In this document: positions 6,230 through 13,484 of the stretch, in pieces | How the letters are laid out: each line of letters starts with the position of its first letter | How positions within the stretch are numbered: position 1 is the first letter of the stretch | Assembly: GCA_002399975.1 (NCBI GenBank) | Contig: DHER01000086.1 | Coordinates: 1-13,484, forward strand | Length of the DNA stretch: 13,484 bases | Reading direction: 5' to 3' | Source of the DNA: Firmicutes bacterium UBA4845 | GTDB taxonomy: Bacteria; Bacillota; Clostridia; Tissierellales; Sedimentibacteraceae | Position numbers and translations under genes: made by a program | The notes under the pieces: model-generated | The model's input: the letters and a program-made list of their open reading frames with translations, nothing else | Told to the model about the DNA's origin: nothing | The model's database searches: none

Positions 6230-9200
6230 ATAGATTACAATAATTTTGAATCAATACGAATCAGCTTGGCTTCACCGGATAAAATAAGGCAATGGTCAAG
6301 AGGAGAAGTTAAGAAACCTGAAACGATCAATTACAGAACATTAAAACCAGAAAAGGACGGGTTGTTCTGTGAAAGGATATTTGGGCCCACTAAGGACTGG
6401 GAATGTCATTGCGGAAAATATAAAAGAGTCAGATACAAAGGGGTTGTTTGTGACCGCTGTGGAGTTGAGGTTACAAAAGCTAAAGTGAGAAGAGAAAGAA
6501 TGGGACATATTGAGTTGGCAGCCCCTGCTTCTCATATTTGGTATTTTAAAGGCATACCGTCAAGACTTGGACTTATGCTGGATATGTCTCCCAGAGCATT
6601 GGAAAAAGTATTGTATTTTGCTCAGTATATTGTTACAGAAGCTGGAAATACATCATTGTCTGAAAAACAGCTTCTGACGGAAATGGAGTACAGAGAATAC
6701 AAAGAGCATTACAAAAATGCGTTCAAAGCTGAAATGGGTGCGGAGGCGATAAAAAAACTCCTTAAGAAAATAGACCTTGACAAGGAAGCAGAAGATCTAA
6801 AAAGCCAGCTGAGAGACAGCAAAGGCCAGAAAAAGGTAAGGATTACAAGAAGACTTGAGGTTGTTGAAGCTTTTAGAGTTTCGGGAAATAGGCCTGAGTG
6901 GATGATTCTTGACGCTATACCTGTTATTCCTCCAGAACTTAGACCTATGGTACAGCTGGATGGCGGACGCTTTGCAACATCAGATTTAAATGATCTGTAC
7001 AGAAGGGTTATAAACAGAAACAACAGGTTAAAGAGACTTTTGGATTTGGGAGCTCCTGATATTATAGTAAGAAATGAAAAAAGGATGCTTCAAGAGGCTG
7101 TTGATGCGTTAATTGACAACGGCAGGCGCGGCAGGCCTGTGACAGGTCCCGGCAACAGACCATTAAAATCACTTTCGGATATGCTTAAAGGAAAGCAAGG
7201 ACGTTTCAGACAGAACCTTCTTGGAAAGAGAGTAGACTATTCCGGGCGTTCAGTTATAGTTGTAGGTCCTGAGCTTAAATTTAATCAATGCGGCCTTCCG
7301 AAAAAAATGGCCCTTGAATTATTCAAGCCTTTTGTAATGAAAAAGCTTGTTGAAAACGGAACTGCTCATAATATTAAAAGTGCAAAGAAAAAAGTTGAAA
7401 AAGTTGATAATGCCGTATGGGATGTATTAGATGAAATAATTAAGGATCACACAGTTATGCTCAATCGTGCTCCTACACTTCACAGACTTGGAATTCAATC
7501 TTTTGAACCTGTGATTGTGGAAGGCAAAGCAATTAAGCTTCATCCCTTGGCGTGTACACCGTACAATGCAGATTTTGACGGGGATCAGATGGCTGTTCAC
7601 GTTCCTTTATCTGTTGAAGCTCAGGCAGAATCAAGATTTTTGATGATGTCGACAAACAACATTTTAGCTCCTAAGGATGGTAGACCAATTAATACTCCTA
7701 CTCAGGATATGGTTCTTGGAAGTTATTATATGACTCTTGAAATTGAAAATTCAAAAGGCCAAGGAATGATCTTTAAAGACTATAACGAAATGATGATGGC
7801 GTGTTTTAACAAGTATGTAGATTTACATGCCAAAGTCAAGGTCAGGAAAATTGTGGATGGTGAGTCAGGTCTTATAGAAAGTACTGTTGGAAGATTCATA
7901 TTCAATGAGAATATTCCTCAGGATTTAGGATTTGTTAACAGGGAAAAAGATAAATTTTCTCTCGAAATAGACAAAACGGTAATTAAAAAAGATTTGGAAG
8001 AGATTATTTATAAATGTTTTAGAAAACATGGAAATTCTAAGACTGCGGAAGTTCTGGACGGAATTAAATCAAAAGGATATAAGTATTCTACAAAAGCTGC
8101 TTTGACCATAAGTATAAGCGACATTACAGTACCTGATGAAAAGAAAGATTTTATCGAAAAGGCTGAAAAACAGGTTATCGAATATGAAAAGAAATACAGA
8201 AGAGGGCTGATGACCGATGAAGAAAGATATGAAAATGTAATTAAAATTTGGAACCAGACAACAGAAGATGTTACTGAAGCATTGATGAAAAACTTGGATC
8301 CGTTAAACAGTATTTATATTATGTCGGCTTCAGGAGCTAGAGGCGGCCGAAATCAAATAAAGCAGCTGGCCGGTATGCGAGGCCTTATGGCCAGCGCCAC
8401 AGGCAAGACTGTTGAGGTTCCGGTTAAATCAAATTTCCGTGAAGGTCTTTCGGTTCTTGAATTTTTCCTGTCAGCTACAGGTGCCCGTAAAGGATTAACA
8501 GACACGGCTCTTAGAACAGCAGATTCAGGTTATTTAACAAGAAGACTGGTAGATGTAAGCCAGGATGTAATTATAAGAGAAGACGACTGTGAAACTACGG
8601 ATGGTATTGAGGTTGAGAATTTTGTAGATGGCAAGGAAGTAATTGAAGAATTAAGAGAAAGATGTAGCGATAGGTATGCGTCTGAGGATGTAATAAATCC
8701 TAAGACAGGTGAAGTTATGGTTAAAGCCGGTGATTTTATATCTGAGAAAACAGCTTACGAAATTCAGGATGCCGGTGTAAAAAAGGTAAAAGTTAGGTCT
8801 GTTCTTACATGTAAAACATCTCATGGCGTTTGTGCAAAATGTTATGGTACAAATTTAGCCACGGGAAAACTTGTTAACGTAGGTGAAGCAGTAGGTATAG
8901 TTGCAGCCCAGTCAATTGGGGAGCCCGGTACACAGCTTACAATGCGAACTTTCCATACAGGTGGTATTGCCGCAGCAAGCGACATTACTCAAGGGTTGCC
9001 TCGTATTGAAGAGCTTTTCGAAGCCAGAAAACCAAAAGGGCAGGCAATTATTACAGAAATACCCGGAAAAATAACTATAACAGAAAAAGCCCGTAAAAGG
9101 GAAGTTACTGTTACGGACAACGAAGCAAAGGAAAGCAAGACATACCTGATTCCATATGGTTCCAAATTATTGGTAACAGATGGTGATTATTTGAAGGCTG

Positions 9201-9760
9201 GAGATAAAATAACAGAAGGTTCCGTTAATCCACATGACATAATGGACATTAAAGGAATGAAAGCATTGGAATCATATATTCTAATGGAAGTCCAAAGAGT
9301 TTATAGGATGCAGGGTGTTGACATAAGTGATAAGCACATTGAAATCATAATCAGGCAGATGTTAAATAAAGTTCGAATTGAAAATGCAGGAGATACAACA
9401 CTTCTTCCTGGCAGCCTTGTATCAATATATGAATTCAAGGATCAAAACGCTAAGGCTGCTGAAGAAGGCAGGGAACTTGCTACAGGTGAAATTGCACTTC
9501 TTGGCATAACTAAATCGTCTCTTGCAACTGATTCATTCTTGTCAGCCGCATCATTTCAAGAAACCACAAGGGTTCTTACAGATGCATCAACAAAGGGAAA
9601 AGTTGATAACCTTATAGGACTTAAAGAAAATGTCATTATAGGAAAGCTGATACCTGCAGGAACAGGAATGAGAAAATATAGAAATATAGGTATAACCTCT
9701 AAGGATGTTGAAAAAGATACTGAACAAGAAGCCGAAGAAGAAAAAGTTGTTCAGTCTTAA
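6227..9760 (+). CDS. rpoC: DNA-directed RNA polymerase subunit beta'
   Basis: Beta' carries the catalytic magnesium site of RNA polymerase. From the TTG start the product has 1177 residues, close to the 1199 of B. subtilis. The first zinc site uses C60, C62, C75 and C78. The catalytic motif NADFDGD spans 447-453, with the metal-binding aspartates D449, D451 and D453. The second zinc site is C788, C862, C869 and C872. The trigger-loop motif MRTFHTGG starts at M906. There is no large insertion in the trigger loop, as expected for Firmicutes. The bridge helix begins SATGARKG, where E. coli and B. subtilis have STHGARKG, and the motif usually read DSGARG is ASGARG (A701). The gene lies 44 bases after rpoB and is presumably cotranscribed with it. 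An upstream ATG at 6209 would add six residues but has a poor ribosome binding site. Confidence 0.97.
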   Translation: MIDYNNFESIRISLASPDKIRQWSRGEVKKPETINYRTLKPEKDGLFCERIFGPTKDWECHCGKYKRVRYKGVVCDRCGVEVTKAKVRRERMGHIELAAPASHIWYFKGIPSRLGLMLDMSPRALEKVLYFAQYIVTEAGNTSLSEKQLLTEMEYREYKEHYKNAFKAEMGAEAIKKLLKKIDLDKEAEDLKSQLRDSKGQKKVRITRRLEVVEAFRVSGNRPEWMILDAIPVIPPELRPMVQLDGGRFATSDLNDLYRRVINRNNRLKRLLDLGAPDIIVRNEKRMLQEAVDALIDNGRRGRPVTGPGNRPLKSLSDMLKGKQGRFRQNLLGKRVDYSGRSVIVVGPELKFNQCGLPKKMALELFKPFVMKKLVENGTAHNIKSAKKKVEKVDNAVWDVLDEIIKDHTVMLNRAPTLHRLGIQSFEPVIVEGKAIKLHPLACTPYNADFDGDQMAVHVPLSVEAQAESRFLMMSTNNILAPKDGRPINTPTQDMVLGSYYMTLEIENSKGQGMIFKDYNEMMMACFNKYVDLHAKVKVRKIVDGESGLIESTVGRFIFNENIPQDLGFVNREKDKFSLEIDKTVIKKDLEEIIYKCFRKHGNSKTAEVLDGIKSKGYKYSTKAALTISISDITVPDEKKDFIEKAEKQVIEYEKKYRRGLMTDEERYENVIKIWNQTTEDVTEALMKNLDPLNSIYIMSASGARGGRNQIKQLAGMRGLMASATGKTVEVPVKSNFREGLSVLEFFLSATGARKGLTDTALRTADSGYLTRRLVDVSQDVIIREDDCETTDGIEVENFVDGKEVIEELRERCSDRYASEDVINPKTGEVMVKAGDFISEKTAYEIQDAGVKKVKVRSVLTCKTSHGVCAKCYGTNLATGKLVNVGEAVGIVAAQSIGEPGTQLTMRTFHTGGIAAASDITQGLPRIEELFEARKPKGQAIITEIPGKITITEKARKREVTVTDNEAKESKTYLIPYGSKLLVTDGDYLKAGDKITEGSVNPHDIMDIKGMKALESYILMEVQRVYRMQGVDISDKHIEIIIRQMLNKVRIENAGDTTLLPGSLVSIYEFKDQNAKAAEEGRELATGEIALLGITKSSLATDSFLSAASFQETTRVLTDASTKGKVDNLIGLKENVIIGKLIPAGTGMRKYRNIGITSKDVEKDTEQEAEEEKVVQS

Positions 9761-9785
9761 GAATAAATAAATTTCAAAAAATTAT

Positions 9786-9814
9786 TTGACATCTAAAAAT
9801 TTAGATGGTAGAAT
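9786..9814 (+). promoter_or_regulatory. Promoter of the str-type operon with dyad in the spacer
   Basis: The -35 box TTGACA (9786-9791) and -10 box TAGAAT (9809-9814) are 17 bases apart, with an extended -10 TGG (9806-9808). Transcription should begin near 9821. The spacer holds a perfect inverted repeat CATCTAAA (9790-9797), AA, TTTAGATG (9800-9807), which overlaps the end of the -35 box and reaches the extended -10. Such a dyad could be an operator for a dimeric regulator, or a chance feature of AT-rich DNA. The promoter call is strong; the operator idea is tentative. Confidence 0.82.
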
Positions 9815-9820
9815 ACTTGG

Positions 9821-9967
9821 GTGTTTTATAATCCTCATAATGAATTAATGAGTTTGTTTCATGGGCTTCCCATGAGTTTTAGTTGATGAAAAAGTCATAT
9901 GCAATCAATCTTGCTTGCATGATAGACTTTTCATCAATTTGGAATTTGTTAATGAGAGGTGATTTTA
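9821..9967 (+). promoter_or_regulatory. Structured 5' leader before the L7Ae-family gene
   Basis: From the predicted transcript start to the ATG there are about 147 bases with two clear hairpins. The first is CATGGG (9860-9865), CTT, CCCATG (9869-9874), followed by GAGTTTTAG. The second is long: TTGATGAAAAAGTC (9883-9896) pairs with GACTTTTCATCAA (9925-9937) with one bulged A, and is continued by ATGCAA (9899-9904) with TTGCAT (9915-9920). The segment CTCAT (9834-9838) could pair with any of three ATGAG copies (9848-9852, 9872-9876, 9952-9956), the last touching the ribosome binding site. This looks like a cis-regulatory leader. I do not recognise it as a named family, and I see no canonical kink-turn. 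Confidence 0.62.
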
Positions 9968-10201
9968 ATGAAGGACAATAAAAAAATAGTAATTGGAAAG
10001 AAGCAGACTTTGAGGGCATTAAAGAAAAGCGAAGCACAAAAGATATGTATAGCAAAGGATGCTGATTTGCATGTTACTAAACCTATTAAAGATGCTTGTC
10101 AAGAACTGAATGTTGAAATAATTTATTTTGATACAATGAAAGAACTCGGGGCATTTGTAGGTATTGATGTAAACGCAGCGGCTGCTGCCGTTTTAAAATA
10201 A
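9968..10201 (+). CDS. rplGB: L7Ae-family ribosomal / kink-turn RNA-binding protein (YbxF-like)
   Basis: The 77-residue protein matches the bacterial L7Ae/L30e family (B. subtilis YbxF, 82 residues), small proteins that bind kink-turn RNA and associate with ribosomes. Family features are the start IVIGKKQTLRALKKSEAQKICIAKDAD, a central segment with strand and helix, and the C-terminal GAFVGIDVNAAAAAVLK. The location between rpoC and rpsL is the standard one for this gene in Firmicutes. The ATG at 9968 is preferred because GAGGTGAT (9956-9963) just upstream matches the 16S rRNA 3' end. A GTG at 9959 lies inside that site. rpsL follows 22 bases downstream. Its exact ribosomal role is not settled in the family. 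Confidence 0.92.
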   Translation: MKDNKKIVIGKKQTLRALKKSEAQKICIAKDADLHVTKPIKDACQELNVEIIYFDTMKELGAFVGIDVNAAAAAVLK

Positions 10202-10223
10202 ATAATTGCAAGGAGGTGCACGA

Positions 10224-10646
10224 ATGCCATCAATTAACCAGTTAGTGAGAAAAGGAAGAAAACAGGTAACTTATAAATCCAATTCTCCTGCGCTGAATGT
10301 AAGCTACAACACACTTCAAAAGAAGATGACTGAAACAAATTCGCCACAAAAAAGAGGCGTATGTACGTCAGTTAAGACTGTAACACCGAAGAAACCTAAC
10401 TCGGCTTTAAGGAAAATTGCCAGAGTAAAATTGACAACAGGAATTGAAGTTACAGCATATATACCAGGCGAAGGTCATAATTTGCAGGAGCACAGTGTTG
10501 TTCTTATAAGAGGCGGAAGAGTTAAGGATTTACCAGGGGTCAGATATCACATTGTCAGAGGCACCCTTGATACTGCCGGTGTTGCTAATAGAAAGCAAGC
10601 AAGATCCAAGTATGGGGCAAAAAGGGAAAAACAAAAAAATAATTAG
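10224..10646 (+). CDS. rpsL: 30S ribosomal protein S12
   Basis: S12 lies at the decoding centre of the small subunit and influences accuracy. The product has 140 residues, with the short N-terminal insertion seen in Gram-positive bacteria (KQVTYKSNSPALN, 13-25). The decoding loop TPKKPNSALRK carries K56, and the second loop GGRVKDLPGVRYH carries K101. Both Lys residues where streptomycin-resistance substitutions arise are wild type. D102 is the residue that is methylthiolated in many bacteria. The ATG at 10224 is supported by a perfect AAGGAGGTG (10210-10218). A TTG at 10206 would place the ribosome binding site inside the gene and is rejected. It forms the str operon with rpsG, fusA and tuf. 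Confidence 0.98.
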   Translation: MPSINQLVRKGRKQVTYKSNSPALNVSYNTLQKKMTETNSPQKRGVCTSVKTVTPKKPNSALRKIARVKLTTGIEVTAYIPGEGHNLQEHSVVLIRGGRVKDLPGVRYHIVRGTLDTAGVANRKQARSKYGAKREKQKNN

Positions 10647-10773
10647 ATGATATCCGGCACACTATGCAGGTTATGATTGCAAACGCGCCATAATATATAT
10701 ATGCATTTTGTGCACGACGGCATTTAATTGTCGAGTACCTGTGAATTAACATTTTATTAAGGAGGGAAGCAAA
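10647..10773 (+). other. rpsL-rpsG intercistronic gap, possible S7 control region
   Basis: The 127-base gap is longer than the other gaps in this operon. In E. coli the S12-S7 intercistronic RNA is the S7 feedback site, so a similar role is possible here. The only pairing I find is a weak stem of CGAC (10715-10718) with GTCG (10730-10733). An alternating AT run lies at 10691-10700. No promoter or terminator is evident, so the function is open. Confidence 0.4.
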
Positions 10774-11244
10774 GTGCCAAGAAAAGGTCACATACCTAAA
10801 AGAGAAGTAATGGAAGATCCTATTTACAATGATAAGGTTGTAACTAAGTTAATCAACCAGCTCATGTATGACGGCAAAAAAGGTATTGCCCAGTCAATTG
10901 TATATGATGCATTTGATATTGTAAGGGAAAAAACAGGAGAGGATCCATTAGATATATTTACAAAGGCCATGAATAACATTATGCCGGTTTTGGAAGTTAA
11001 GGCAAGAAGAGTCGGCGGTGCTACCTATCAGGTGCCTATTGAAGTAAGACCTGAAAGAAGGCAGACATTGGGTCTGAGATGGCTTGTAAGTTATTCCCGC
11101 AAAAGGGGAGAAAAAACTATGCGTGAAAGGCTTGCAAAGGAAATAATGGATGCAGCCAACAACGTAGGAGCAAGTGTTAAAAAACGCGAAGAAACACATA
11201 AAATGGCAGAAGCTAATAAAGCATTTGCACATTTTAGATGGTAA
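10774..11244 (+). CDS. rpsG: 30S ribosomal protein S7
   Basis: S7 nucleates assembly of the 30S head by binding the 3' domain of 16S rRNA, and it contacts E-site tRNA. The product has 156 residues, identical in length to B. subtilis S7. Conserved stretches include MPRKG at the start, NIMPVLEVKARRVGGATYQVP, EVRPERRQTLGLRWLV and the C-terminal HKMAEANKAFAHFRW. The start codon is GTG, placed seven bases after GGAGGG (10761-10766). It is flanked by rpsL and fusA in the conserved str order. In E. coli S7 is the translational repressor of this operon; whether it is here cannot be seen. Confidence 0.98.
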   Translation: MPRKGHIPKREVMEDPIYNDKVVTKLINQLMYDGKKGIAQSIVYDAFDIVREKTGEDPLDIFTKAMNNIMPVLEVKARRVGGATYQVPIEVRPERRQTLGLRWLVSYSRKRGEKTMRERLAKEIMDAANNVGASVKKREETHKMAEANKAFAHFRW

Positions 11245-11287
11245 TAAATTAGTAGTAAGGTTATTCGCAGCTTGAAGGAGGAAAACA

Positions 11288-13351
11288 ATGAGAGAATATC
11301 CTTTAGAAAAAACGAGAAATATTGGTATAATGGCGCATATTGACGCAGGAAAGACCACATGCACCGAAAGGATCCTGTTCTATACTGGAAAAATCCACAA
11401 AGTAGGAGAAACTCACGAAGGTGCATCTCAGATGGACTGGATGAAGCAAGAGCAGGAAAGAGGAATTACAATAACTTCAGCTGCAACTACTTGTATATGG
11501 AGAGATGTAAGAATAAATATTATAGATACACCCGGCCACGTAGATTTTACGGTAGAAGTTGAAAGGTCGTTAAGAGTTTTGGATGGTGCCATATCAGTAT
11601 TTGATGCTAAAATGGGAGTTGAACCCCAGTCGGAAACTGTATGGAGACAGGCGGACAAGTATAATGTACCAAGAATCTGTTTCATAAACAAAATGGATAA
11701 AATGGGTGCGGATTTCATTTATTCATTAGGTACTATAAGGGATAGATTAAAAGCAAACGCAGTTGCAATACAGCTTCCCATAGGAGCTGAAGACGAATTT
11801 CACACTATTATAGACTTAGTGAAAATGAATGCTGTAAAATATAATACTGATGACGGAACTGATGTAGAAGTTATTGACATACCGGCTGAGTATACTGAGA
11901 AGGCTAATGAATACAGAGATAAGTTAATAGAAGCATTATCCGACTTTGATGAAAATATAATGGAGAAATATCTGAACGGTGAAGAACCGACTGTTGAGGA
12001 AATAAAAGCAGCAATCAGAAAAGCTACTATTGCCAATAAGTTTGTGCCTGTTCTTTGCGGTACTGCATACAAGCACAAAGGTGTAAGATTATTGCTTGAT
12101 GCAATTGTGGATTATCTGCCTAATCCTTTAGAGGTTCCTCAGCTGAAAGGTTTTGATCCGGATACAAATAAAGAAATAGTAAGAGATGCATCAGATGATG
12201 CACCGTTGTCTGCATTGGCATTTAAAATAATGTCAGATCCATTTGTAGGCAAACTTACATTTTTCAGAGTGTATTCAGGTACTTTTAAATCAGGAAGCTA
12301 TGTCTATAATTCAACTAAGGGTAAAAAAGAAAGAATCGGCAGGATTCTTCAAATGCATGCTAACAAGAGAAAAGAAGTGGAAGAATCTTATACAGGAGAT
12401 ATAGATGCTGCAGTCGGTTTGAAAATTACCACAACGGGAGATACACTGTGTGATTCAGATCACCCCATTGTATTGGAATCAATGGTATTTCCTGATCCTG
12501 TTATCGAAGTGGCAATTGAACCTAAGACTAAGGCTGGTCAGGATAAAATGGGTATCGGACTCCAAAAACTTTCAGAGGAAGACCCTACATTCAAAACTTA
12601 TACGAATCCCGACACAGGACAGACAATCATTGCAGGTATGGGTGAGCTGCATTTGGAGATAATAGTTGACAGGCTTATGAGAGAATTTAAAGTTGAGGCA
12701 AATGTCGGTAAGCCTCAAGTGTCTTACAAAGAAACAATTACAGGTACAGCAGATGTTGATTGCAAGTACGCAAGGCAATCAGGAGGCAAGGGTCAATATG
12801 GGCACGTTAAAATTAAAATGGAGTCTCAGGAACCGGGCCAGGGCATTACATTTGTAAATGCAATCACAGGAGGAGTAATTCCGAAAGAATATATACCGGC
12901 AGTTGAAGCCGGAATAAGAGGTGCAGCTGAAAATGGAATTTTGGCTGGATATCCGGTTATAGATTTTAAAGTAACATTGTATGATGGTTCATATCACGAA
13001 GTAGACTCAAGTGAAATGGCGTTCAAGATTGCAGGTTCAATGGCTTTTAAGCAGGCAATGGAAAAAGCAAAACCTGTTTTGATGGAACCATACATGAAAG
13101 TTGAGATAACAACACCTGAAGAATATTTGGGAGATGTTATGGGAGATGTCAGTTCAAGAAGAGGAAAAATTGAAGGCTTCTCAGACAGAAACGGAGTAAA
13201 AGTTATTGATGCTTTTGTACCCCTTTCTGAAATGTTTGGTTATGCTACTGCATTAAGATCTGTGACTCAAGGAAGAGCAAGTTACTCAATGGAATTCAAC
13301 CATTATGAAAAAGTTCCTAGCAGTGTAGCTGAGAAAATTATAAAAAAATAA
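11288..13351 (+). CDS. fusA: Translation elongation factor G
   Basis: EF-G is the GTPase that drives translocation of tRNA and mRNA on the ribosome and acts with RRF in ribosome recycling. The product is 687 residues, the normal size. The GTPase motifs are intact: P-loop AHIDAGKTT (16-24), switch I RGITITSA with T61, DTPGH (80-84) and NKMD (134-137). Domain IV contains the segment YHEVDSSE with H570 near the loop tip that enters the decoding centre. Domain V ends in the usual GYATALRSVTQGRASYSMEF. AAGGAGG at 11275-11281 supports the ATG, 43 bases after rpsG. The gene belongs to the canonical fusA group, judging by its str-operon position and sequence. Confidence 0.98.
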   Translation: MREYPLEKTRNIGIMAHIDAGKTTCTERILFYTGKIHKVGETHEGASQMDWMKQEQERGITITSAATTCIWRDVRINIIDTPGHVDFTVEVERSLRVLDGAISVFDAKMGVEPQSETVWRQADKYNVPRICFINKMDKMGADFIYSLGTIRDRLKANAVAIQLPIGAEDEFHTIIDLVKMNAVKYNTDDGTDVEVIDIPAEYTEKANEYRDKLIEALSDFDENIMEKYLNGEEPTVEEIKAAIRKATIANKFVPVLCGTAYKHKGVRLLLDAIVDYLPNPLEVPQLKGFDPDTNKEIVRDASDDAPLSALAFKIMSDPFVGKLTFFRVYSGTFKSGSYVYNSTKGKKERIGRILQMHANKRKEVEESYTGDIDAAVGLKITTTGDTLCDSDHPIVLESMVFPDPVIEVAIEPKTKAGQDKMGIGLQKLSEEDPTFKTYTNPDTGQTIIAGMGELHLEIIVDRLMREFKVEANVGKPQVSYKETITGTADVDCKYARQSGGKGQYGHVKIKMESQEPGQGITFVNAITGGVIPKEYIPAVEAGIRGAAENGILAGYPVIDFKVTLYDGSYHEVDSSEMAFKIAGSMAFKQAMEKAKPVLMEPYMKVEITTPEEYLGDVMGDVSSRRGKIEGFSDRNGVKVIDAFVPLSEMFGYATALRSVTQGRASYSMEFNHYEKVPSSVAEKIIKK

Positions 13352-13368
13352 TTACTTAGGAGGAAAAA

Positions 13369-13484
13369 ATGTCGAAACAAAAATATGAAAGAACCAAACC
13401 CCATGTAAATATTGGAACAATCGGACACGTTGATCATGGTAAAACAACACTGACAGCAGCAATAACATTGACGTTAAATAAAAG
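13369..13484 (+). CDS. tuf: Translation elongation factor Tu, 5' part only
   Basis: EF-Tu delivers aminoacyl-tRNA to the ribosomal A site in a GTP-dependent manner. Only the first 38 residues lie in the window. They include the diagnostic GTPase P-loop GHVDHGKT (19-26) in the context HVNIGTIGHVDHGKTTLTAAIT. The ATG follows AGGAGG (13358-13363), and the gap to fusA is only 17 bases, so it is cotranscribed with fusA. The gene is truncated by the window end, not by mutation. Confidence 0.97.
   Translation, partial: MSKQKYERTKPHVNIGTIGHVDHGKTTLTAAITLTLNK

Noticed and set aside
9827..9832. Second -10 like TATAAT downstream of the str-operon promoter
   Set aside because: No -35 box at suitable distance; the TTGACA at 9786 pairs much better with TAGAAT at 9809.
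9883..9937. Kink-turn in the long leader hairpin, as a binding site for the L7Ae-like protein
   Set aside because: The internal loop (AT opposite GATA) lacks the three-base bulge followed by tandem G-A pairs needed for a canonical kink-turn.
9959..9961. GTG as start of the L7Ae-family gene
   Set aside because: It lies inside the Shine-Dalgarno match GAGGTGAT; the ATG at 9968 is correctly spaced and gives the usual protein length.
10206..10208. TTG as start of rpsL, adding six residues
   Set aside because: It precedes the perfect AAGGAGGTG at 10210-10218, which clearly serves the ATG at 10224, and S12 proteins begin MPSINQL or similar.
12450..12662. Plus-strand 70-codon open frame inside fusA
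   Set aside because: It is out of frame within the conserved EF-G coding region, with no supporting ribosome binding site.
1..13484. Mobile elements, CRISPR arrays, tRNA or rRNA genes, defence or biosynthetic islands
   Set aside because: No spaced repeat arrays, transposase-like or phage-like coding regions, or tRNA cloverleafs were seen; every long gene belongs to the conserved ribosomal and polymerase cluster.

Overview
The window is a classic bacterial ribosomal-protein / RNA-polymerase locus, read entirely on the + strand. The order is (end of rplK) - rplA - rplJ - rplL - rpoB - rpoC - L7Ae-family gene (ybxF/rplGB) - rpsL - rpsG - fusA - tuf (cut by the window end). The DNA is AT-rich. 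Ribosome binding sites are strong AAGGAGG types, rpoC probably starts at TTG and rpsG at GTG. S12 carries the Gram-positive N-terminal insertion, beta' lacks the large proteobacterial insertion, and an L7Ae-like gene sits between rpoC and rpsL. Together these point to a low-GC Firmicute, most likely class Clostridia. No ybxB-like methyltransferase gene lies between rplL and rpoB, unlike Bacillus subtilis. I cannot name a species from this alone.

Layout: bases 1-119 hold what may be the last codons of rplK, a short 8-base tandem repeat, and a hairpin resembling the L1-binding site of 23S rRNA just before rplA. The 195-base gap between rplA and rplJ contains an L10-type leader, with an antiterminator stem and a mutually exclusive intrinsic terminator. 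The 395-base gap between rplL and rpoB contains a strong hairpin and then a near-consensus promoter (TTGACA, 17 bp, TATTAT, extended -10, A/T-rich upstream tract), so rpoBC can be transcribed apart from the ribosomal protein genes. After rpoC, a second near-consensus promoter (TTGACA, 17 bp, TAGAAT) has a perfect dyad in its spacer. It is followed by a roughly 147-base structured leader that opens the str-type operon (L7Ae family, S12, S7, EF-G, EF-Tu).

Functionally, the genes supply the L1 stalk, the L10-L12 stalk that recruits GTPase factors, the two large catalytic RNA polymerase subunits, the decoding-centre protein S12, the 30S head organiser S7, and the elongation factors EF-G and EF-Tu. 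Feedback control is visible at several junctions: an L1 mimic site, the L10 leader, the rplL-rpoB hairpin, and the leader before the L7Ae gene.

This is a conserved housekeeping region. I found no undescribed multi-gene system such as a defence, mobile or biosynthetic locus. The observations most worth a second look are the roughly 100-residue Asp-rich tail of RpoB, with in-frame 9-base tandem duplications; the structured leader and promoter dyad before the L7Ae-like gene; and substitutions at usually conserved positions at the start of the beta' bridge helix and just before the F-loop.
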